From assembly GCA_963693315.1 (NCBI GenBank), contig OY856188.1:250437394-250501393 (forward strand): a stretch of DNA of 64,000 nt, given 5' to 3'. Shown here one piece after another: positions 59,715 through 64,000 of the stretch (its first letter is position 1; the number at the start of each line of letters is the position of its first letter). The stretch is from Diogma glabrata. Its lineage: Eukaryota; Arthropoda; Insecta; Diptera; Cylindrotomidae. Made by a program: the position numbers and the translations under genes. Below the pieces are notes generated by a model. The model made no database searches. It was not told where the DNA came from and worked only from the letters and a program-made list of their open reading frames with translations.

Positions 59715-59865
59715 AGAACTCCCACCCGTGCTATTTAATTTGGCGCTTGAGTTCACGATAAAAAGAAAATCGAAACTCAAAACTGCATCTTAAACAAGTC
59801 CAGCTAAACTCTTGACTATGCAGATGATATTGCTCTCCTTGGATATAGAATAAGCAAGCGATATC
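59715..59865 (+). pseudogene. LINE reverse-transcriptase fragment with YADD
   Basis: One frame reads VLFNLALEFTI and, after a stop and shift, another reads TLDYADDIALLGY. 'LLFNLALE' then 'YADDIxL' about 30 residues later is the catalytic core of a LINE RT (R4/RTE-like in style). Only this ~50-codon piece is recognisable. Confidence 0.7.
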
Positions 59866-60431
59866 AAGGATAGTCTCTCACTAGAGATGGCAATCCCAAG
59901 ATCCTGGATCCTGAAATACCGGGCTCTCGTATCAGTTTTTGATTCCGAAATTCCGGGATTATTCGCCGAAATTGGTACATACGTTTGCAATAACAACCAA
60001 AACGTCACCGGTGAATTCCACATCTCATTTGCCGGTGTGTCACTTCTGGTTACATAAAATTGTTTTTCTTTATTTTATAAAAACATGTGTGTCTGTACTA
60101 CAGCTTGCAAGGCAAAAATTTACAGTAACAAACTTTTTAGTTTTCTGAACGATATAGATAAGGGTTTCAGACAGACAATTGGATTGTGTTGGTATAGAAT
60201 ATTGATTTGTAACAAATTTGAAATTTGGTTTCTCTTTAAAATTTTGGATTATGAAAAATATCAAATTTATGTGAGTATATATGTACTATTATGCTAAGCG
60301 AAGCTATGCTATGTTTTTCAACAAACCGTTCATGTTTCGTGTATGTTTTTTAATATAATTCTCATATTAGACTTCTTCCAAAAATTATATATTTAACCTT
60401 GCTTATCAATCGATGATTTTGCACCACCGAA

Positions 60432-61375
60432 ATGGATCATTTGGATCAACAAACAAACAAGAGAGTTCTTGAGAGTTCTTGTTTCCACTTAAACAACAAA
60501 CTGGCAAAACACGAACTATCAGTGTTATTTAACGGCACTGTCATTAAATACAATCAACAGCCAAAGTACCTGGGTATTACTCTCGATAGAACTCTTTCTT
60601 TTAAGCTCCACCTAGAGAATACGTCAAAAAAACTTAAAACGAGAAACAATATATTGCATAAACTGGCAGGCTCGACATGGGTGCTACTCCAGCAACCCTC
60701 CGCACAACTGCTCTAAGTCTGGTTTACTCAGTGGCTGAGTACGGCGCACCAGTCTGGCTGAATAGCACACATACTAAAAAAGTTGACTGCCAGCTGCATG
60801 CCGCGATGCGTACTATAAGTGGTACTATCAGGTCCACTCCTTTACCTTGGCTCCCTGTGTTGAGCAATATCGCTCCACCTGCACTCAGACGCTGGCATGC
60901 ACTCATGCGTGAACATAAAAAGGTAACCAACAACATCACGTTACCCTTGCATGAATATTACGGTGACCACACTAGTTGTCGATTGACGTCAAGAGAGCCT
61001 CCACATAAAACTGCCAGCAACCTGCTGGTAACTAATTTTAATATCTTGGATGCCTGGGACACCTCCTGGCATCATTACAACACAACTGGCCTTTCTATTA
61101 CTAACCCGACTTCTACCCAACCTGGTTTCGATCTGCCACGTCATACCTGGACTACATTAAACCGAATAAGAACGAATCATGGACGTTGTGCTGATTCTTT
61201 CTACAAGTGGGGCATTTCAGAGTCCCCTGAGTGTGACTGCGGCACTCCACAACAAACTATAAAACACATTGCAACTGTGTGTCCAATTCGACGTTACAAT
61301 GGCAACATCTCAGACATCCATTTGGCAACTCCCGATGTAGTAGCATGGATAGATTCGCTCGATGTAAACATCTAA
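60432..61375 (+). pseudogene. LINE C-terminal half with one frameshift
   Basis: The first frame (60432-60716) carries QPKYLGITLDRTLSFKLHL, the block after the RT thumb. The second (60677-61375) begins at GATPATLRTTALSLVYSVAE and continues with YGAPVW, LPWLPVLSNIAPP, and CDCGTPQQTIKHIATVCP, the C-terminal cysteine motif of CR1/Jockey-like LINEs. A single-base shift near 60675 joins them. The catalytic RT core lies upstream and is missing: 5'-truncated insertion. The 3' end has a TAAATAAATAAATAA tail near 61573-61586. Confidence 0.85.
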
Positions 61376-61599
61376 TGTTCAAATGTACTGCCCAATGTTC
61401 AAATATTTTAATATTTTACTTTTTAATTTTTAACTAAAAGACCCGCAATCATATTGATTGTAAGCTCATTTAATTTGTATTTATGTTTTGTTTTATGTAG
61501 ATTTCATATGAAAATCTATCTATTTTAAGTTTTATTTTTGTTTTTAATGTGTCACAACAAAAACCATACGCTAAATAAATAAATAACCAAACAAACAAT

Positions 61600-62630
61600 C
61601 ATAATAGGTGTAACTTCCTAAACGTTGGTTTGGTGCAAAATGTGTTTGTTAAGAGAACTTGTGAGCACTCTGGCTAAACAAAATGGAACTTAAAGACTGC
61701 TCAAACATAGTGCTTTACCTTTTTCTGTATCTAAGGTGAAACAAATATATTAAAACCAGGTAAAATCTACCAATTCCCCTTACTAAAGTATTTGTTAATC
61801 CGATATGTGTTCCGCATACAACGAATTAAGTTAAAACTGGCAAACAGTTAGATTTATTCACTATACAAAGTCTTAGTGGAATCAAATCATATTCCAACGA
61901 ATTGTGCCAATTGATAACTACAGTCTTTTAGAGATGGAGAATATATTTAAATCGAGAATAAGTTTTATATGTCCACTAAAATTATATAGATCCAACTCTA
62001 GTTCTAGATAAAAAGGACTCAATTAGATTTCTCATATATAGCGACGCCTCTAAAATGATTTGTAAAAAACGAAACGAGAATACAAAAATCAGCAGCAAAA
62101 TGCTTGAACCATCGAATTTTCCATCTTGATCTTCGACGATTTCTCACAAAAATCGATGATTTGGTATGTCTAGCAATTAAAAGAAGTATAATGTAAAGCA
62201 AATGATTTTTGCGATTCGATGGTGAATCAAAATAGCTTACGTCCGTGCATCATATACTATTTTTTATTCGCCGCAAGCAAAATATTTTAAGAAAAGTTGT
62301 TTATTCTAAATTAAAATTATAAATTTTCATAAATTTTAAAATAAAAATATGTGGAACAAGTGAAACCTTTGACAAAATATTTATTATTTTTTCCAAATTA
62401 TTGTGTAGCTATGACAACAAATAATAACAACTATTTTAATTGGATAATGAAATTTTGAATTTTAAGGGTTGCTTTGATAAAAATTTTTATTTTTCATAGA
62501 ATTTAAACAAATACAAATGCTTTTTACTTTTTTGGACGTAGCTATGACTGCAAAATAAATAGTTGAAAAGTGATACTTTAAAGCCGCAAATCACAGTAAT
62601 AAAGTAACACTTTAATATGTAGGCGAATAA
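61600..62630. other. Non-coding, nothing recognised
   Basis: AT-rich between two LINEs; no supported feature. Confidence 0.4.
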
Positions 62631-62742
62631 AAAATAATATTACAATTTGAAAGTGGTAAAAAAGTGAAAGATATAGCACATGATCTTAAACTGTCTCATT
62701 CGACAATACCCACGATAAAAAACGAATTTTGGAAGCTGTAAA
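62631..62742 (+). pseudogene. pogo/Tigger (CENP-B-type) helix-turn-helix fragment
   Basis: The frame reads KIILQFESGKKVKDIA, HDLKLSHSTIPTIKN, then runs to a stop. A one-base shift continues as RILEAVKDSTSMKS in the next frame. 'ESGKKVxDIAxxLxLSxSTIxTIxKN(K)xxILEAVK' is the first helix-turn-helix of CENP-B-like transposases. No DDE domain follows; instead a LINE ORF1 does. Confidence 0.65.
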
Positions 62743-63376
62743 AGATTCGACATCTATGAAATCAATTCAATTGGAAGTTTTAAATCGAGCATTAGGCTCT
62801 ATGAAAGAACAGGTGCTATTAGTGGAAAAACAAAGCCGGCAATTTAATCTTATTTTTAAAGGAGTGGCAGCTAAAAGTAATGAGGATGCCACTCAATCGG
62901 TCATCGACATCTGCCAAAATATGCTTGGTATTACGGAAAAAGTCAACGTTAAAAGAGCGTTTAGATTATACAGCAAAAACAAATCGGCGTCGCTAGTAAA
63001 TGTTCCGATCTTTGTAGAATTTGTCACGTACAAAGACGTGATGAATGTTCTTAAAAACACAAGTAAGCTCAAGGGCAAACGAATTTATATTGATCGAGAC
63101 TATCCGCTTGAAGTCAGACGAATAAGAAGTTCTTTGCTGACAATCAGAAAAGAAATACTGAAGCATAATGATAAAATATCAGTTCGAATTAAAAATGAAA
63201 GCTTAATTGTGGAAAATACAGTTTTTTGGTGGAAAGAAGGTGAAGGTCTAAGAACGGATACAAATGAAGCAGGTGCCAAAATAATAAGTGATCTTGTGGG
63301 TTTCAATCTACAAGAATTTTGGGACAAAATTCAAGATGATTTTCTGAACGAAGCATCCTCGTCAATCAGCATGTGA
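62729..63376 (+). CDS. LINE ORF1-like protein
   Basis: A 215-codon open frame. Its first ~13 residues (MEAVKDSTSMKSI) continue the HTH remnant. Then comes a short coiled coil ending KQSRQFNLIFKGV, an RRM-like part (NVKRAFRLY, VPIFVEFVTYKDVMNVLKN, KGKRIYIDRDYPLEVRRIR), and a C-terminal segment with TVFWWKEGEGL. This is the pattern of an L1-type ORF1 nucleic-acid chaperone, which coats LINE RNA. The endonuclease ORF begins 45 bp downstream in another frame, the usual arrangement. The true start is uncertain because the HTH junction lies in it. Confidence 0.7.
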   Translation: MEAVKDSTSMKSIQLEVLNRALGSMKEQVLLVEKQSRQFNLIFKGVAAKSNEDATQSVIDICQNMLGITEKVNVKRAFRLYSKNKSASLVNVPIFVEFVTYKDVMNVLKNTSKLKGKRIYIDRDYPLEVRRIRSSLLTIRKEILKHNDKISVRIKNESLIVENTVFWWKEGEGLRTDTNEAGAKIISDLVGFNLQEFWDKIQDDFLNEASSSISM

Positions 63377-63420
63377 GAAAAGGTTGAGAAAGCGCCGTCT
63401 GTTCGACTGTAACCTCTAAT

Positions 63421-64000
63421 AAACTTGTAACTAGTGATAAAAATGTTTTAGATTTAAGTTGTAATACAATTAGAATTTTAGCATATAATATCTGTGGGCT
63501 AGGGAATAAACTATTGTTTGTGGATTTTTTTAATTATGTAAGTAAATTTGATATTTTTATATTATTGGAAACTTTTATTATGGATAGGTATGAAATTTTT
63601 GATAAATATTTTGTAGAATTTAATCTCTGTTGGGTACCAGCTACGAGAATTAGCAACTTTGGGAGAGCAAGTGGTGGTATGTTAATTGGTTATAAAAAAA
63701 TGGGAAGATTGTCCAAAGCCACGAAATTTGAAAAAATAAATCAAATATCTTTTATAAGCACGGAAATTCAAGGAAAAGTTACCTACGTGCTGCCAGTCTA
63801 TCTCAATGGTAACAATTGGAATGAAGATTTTCTATTAATATGTGAAATGCTGGAACAGAATAACAAAGTAAGTTTTATACTAGCAGGAGACTTCAATGTA
63901 CGAATCGCTGAGAACCAATTCATGGTAGAGGAGTTGATGGAAATTAACCCAAGCTTAAATCAAGTCAGAAAATCGAACGACAAGATTCTAAATCAACGAG
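63421..64000 (+). CDS. LINE ORF2, APE endonuclease (runs off the window)
   Basis: The frame reads IRILAYNICGLGNKLLFV (catalytic Asn), FDIFILLETFI (catalytic Glu), GRASGGMLIGYKK, and ILAGDFNVRI (Asp and Asn). It is open to the last base, so RT lies beyond the window. No ATG lies in frame before the catalytic domain, so the start is unresolved and could depend on a non-ATG start or reinitiation after ORF1. Confidence 0.85.

Overview
The window looks like AT-rich insect nuclear DNA, most likely from a dipteran. It holds short introns (54-70 nt), the last exons of a eukaryotic ciliary gene and a dense set of insect-type transposable elements; no bacterial operons are visible. The genus cannot be named from the sequence. 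There is one 200-base run of N (27972-28171), so the copy lying against it is incomplete. Host coding sequence is scarce: the 3' exons of a gene I read as the dynein regulatory complex subunit DRC7 (19854-21032, minus) and one probable first exon of a seven-transmembrane receptor (31803-32016, minus).

Region by region. At 0.86-3.6 kb there is a decayed Jockey-type LINE on the minus strand; its 5' ORF carries a 2A-like NPGP motif. A second, shorter copy lies at 26.4-27.97 kb against the gap. From 6.6 to 19.6 kb a satellite of about 310 bp is split by a nested block. A Copia element with an uninterrupted 1329-codon polyprotein entered the satellite and left a 5-bp target duplication. Its right LTR was then split by a DNA transposon with inverted repeats of about 600 bp (11563-14401) and a degenerate Gypsy-type element (14402-18858). 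DRC7 exons follow, then a second Gypsy-type element with both LTRs (21743-26344).

After the gap comes a satellite built on a ~36-bp unit (28.3-29.3 kb), then an LTR with a tRNA-Lys primer site (29.4-29.8 kb), the receptor exon, a tRNA-Lys-like pseudogene (32913-32986) and a Crypton-like tyrosine-recombinase element bounded by short inverted repeats (33380-34973). The stretch 35.5-36.6 kb is a degenerate AT-rich repeat. At 40.8-41.5 kb there is the GIY-YIG end of a Penelope-like element, then a LINE tail. At 42.7-46.4 kb inverted repeats enclose a broken Helitron-like ORF, a second inverted-repeat element and a nearly perfect 567-bp palindrome.

The right third holds tandem repeats (11-bp, 64-bp, 170-bp and 8-bp units), a solo LTR related to the 29-kb one, another palindromic MITE (56601-57036), two LINE fragments (59.7 and 60.4-61.4 kb), and at the right edge the 5' half of a LINE (ORF1 plus APE endonuclease) joined out of frame to a pogo/Tigger-like DNA-binding segment. 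There is no operon-like cooperation between genes here. The layout records successive insertions. The observations I would follow first are the hairpin that is kept in two related LTRs although its sequence differs, the inverted repeats around the Crypton-like recombinase, the HTH/ORF1 junction, and the 8-bp array that flips orientation.
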